Shown here: positions 19,685-20,210 of the stretch, piece by piece
How the letters are laid out: each line of letters begins with the position of its first letter
How positions within the stretch are numbered: position 1 is the first letter of the stretch
Source: Sphaeroforma arctica JP610
Lineage: Eukaryota > Opisthokonta > Ichthyosporea > Ichthyophonida
Reading direction: 5' to 3'
Assembly: GCF_001186125.1 (NCBI RefSeq)
Contig: NW_014040476.1
Location: forward strand, 145,143-165,352
DNA: 20,210 nt
The notes under the pieces: model-generated
The model's input: the letters and a program-made list of their open reading frames with translations, nothing else
Database searches by the model: none
What the model was told of the DNA's origin: nothing
Position numbers and translations under genes: made by a program

Positions 19685-20128
19685 ATGCTATACAATAGCA
19701 TTAAATATCAAGCAGTGCGTATACTACACCTGTATATGAATATGCGGACGCTGTACGTACCGCAATTTGTTACGCGACGGTACGGCACGTCCGAAGGACT
19801 GCGCCGCAAGGGAACTCTGGTGGACAACTCAGCACAGGTGAACGTTGTTACAAAGCAGCAAACACACACACAGGCTTTACGTACGCGTACACACACAGAA
19901 AATACGAACGTGTGCACTACAACATACACTGACACCGCAATATGCACTGAAACAGCGATGTGCACTAACACTGCGATATACACTGACGCGTACGCGCGAA
20001 CTCATGCTCGCAGCCATACGCACGTGCATGTGAGTCAATTAGTCATTGATTCATATCTTCGGATTTCGGCACCAACCATTGTGGAGGCTACATGCGAGTT
20101 TGAGCCAGCCAGTCTTGAATACGCATGA
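19685..20128 (+). CDS. 147-aa ORF with Thr-rich hexapeptide repeats
   Basis: ATG to TGA. The N-terminal ~55 residues are basic and mixed (YVPQFVTRRYGTSEGLRRKG). The middle has His-Thr and Arg-Thr runs like gene A, then four in-frame 18-bp units (19925-19996). The end is ordinary (SQLVIDSYLRISAPTIVEAT). It could be an exon of an unseen gene or a chance frame over a repeat. No family is recognised and no membrane segment is present. Confidence 0.3.
   Translation: MLYNSIKYQAVRILHLYMNMRTLYVPQFVTRRYGTSEGLRRKGTLVDNSAQVNVVTKQQTHTQALRTRTHTENTNVCTTTYTDTAICTETAMCTNTAIYTDAYARTHARSHTHVHVSQLVIDSYLRISAPTIVEATCEFEPASLEYA
19925..19996 (+). repeat. 18-bp tandem repeat, in frame in the 147-aa ORF
   Basis: Units TACACTGACACCGCAATA, TGCACTGAAACAGCGATG, TGCACTAACACTGCGATA and a diverged fourth. 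They are translated as YTDTAI, CTETAM, CTNTAI and YTDAYA. Confidence 0.88.
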
Positions 20129-20210
20129 GTAGATAAAATTCCTTTCCAATACATAGAGATTTTATAGTATCGCAGCTGTGCGATGTTTCAACGAAGCATT
20201 GATATATAGA

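Noticed and set aside
1-20210. tRNA, rRNA, CRISPR or prokaryotic operon features
   Set aside because: No cloverleaf, rRNA core sequence or regularly spaced direct repeats with unique spacers were seen; gene structure is spliced and eukaryotic.

Overview
This is a eukaryotic nuclear window. The genes are split by GT-AG introns, intergenic and intronic DNA is full of (GT)n/(AC)n microsatellites and decayed tandem arrays, and there is no operon layout. The lineage cannot be fixed from sequence alone. Very long disordered exons together with many small introns suggest a unicellular eukaryote; a unicellular relative of animals is only a guess.

Layout. (1) Positions 114-10414, minus strand: one very large gene A, read right to left and running off the left edge. 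It has a 2.47-kb first exon, a 5.59-kb second exon and two small exons. About 2,400 residues of Ser/Thr/His/Gln/Arg-rich, low-complexity, probably disordered sequence are followed by a tetratricopeptide (TPR) domain; TPR1 and TPR2 are separated by about 195 disordered residues. The two huge reading frames join in phase at a strong donor, so I treat them as one gene. (2) Positions 10415-11301: a probable divergent control region with a near-palindromic ACGTT/ATATCG cluster, an E2F-like site and an octanucleotide satellite. (3) Positions 11302 (tentative) to 18611, plus strand: gene B, an alkaline-phosphatase-superfamily (type I phosphodiesterase/nucleotide pyrophosphatase-like) ectoenzyme. I rebuilt it from seven internal exons whose phases all agree, plus a terminal exon that supplies a transmembrane helix. 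All expected metal-binding motifs and the nucleophile Thr are present. (4) Positions 18612-20210: no confident gene; two ORFs (67 aa with one hydrophobic segment; 147 aa with an in-frame 18-bp repeat) deserve notice.

The most unusual feature is inside gene B. The introns flanking its metal-site exon carry decayed copies of that exon: a pseudo-exon about 131 bp upstream, and five or six copies of its 3' end with the splice donor region downstream. Another array leads up to the next acceptor, and a GT-rich minisatellite fills the intron before the membrane-anchor exon. Gene B also has two possible last exons using identical ACAG|TG acceptors in the same phase, one giving a soluble end and one a membrane anchor. 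The repeat units in introns (AC dinucleotide, TGTCTG hexamer) also appear translated in gene A as His-Thr, Gln-Thr and Asp-Thr runs, so one expansion process appears to shape both coding and noncoding DNA here.
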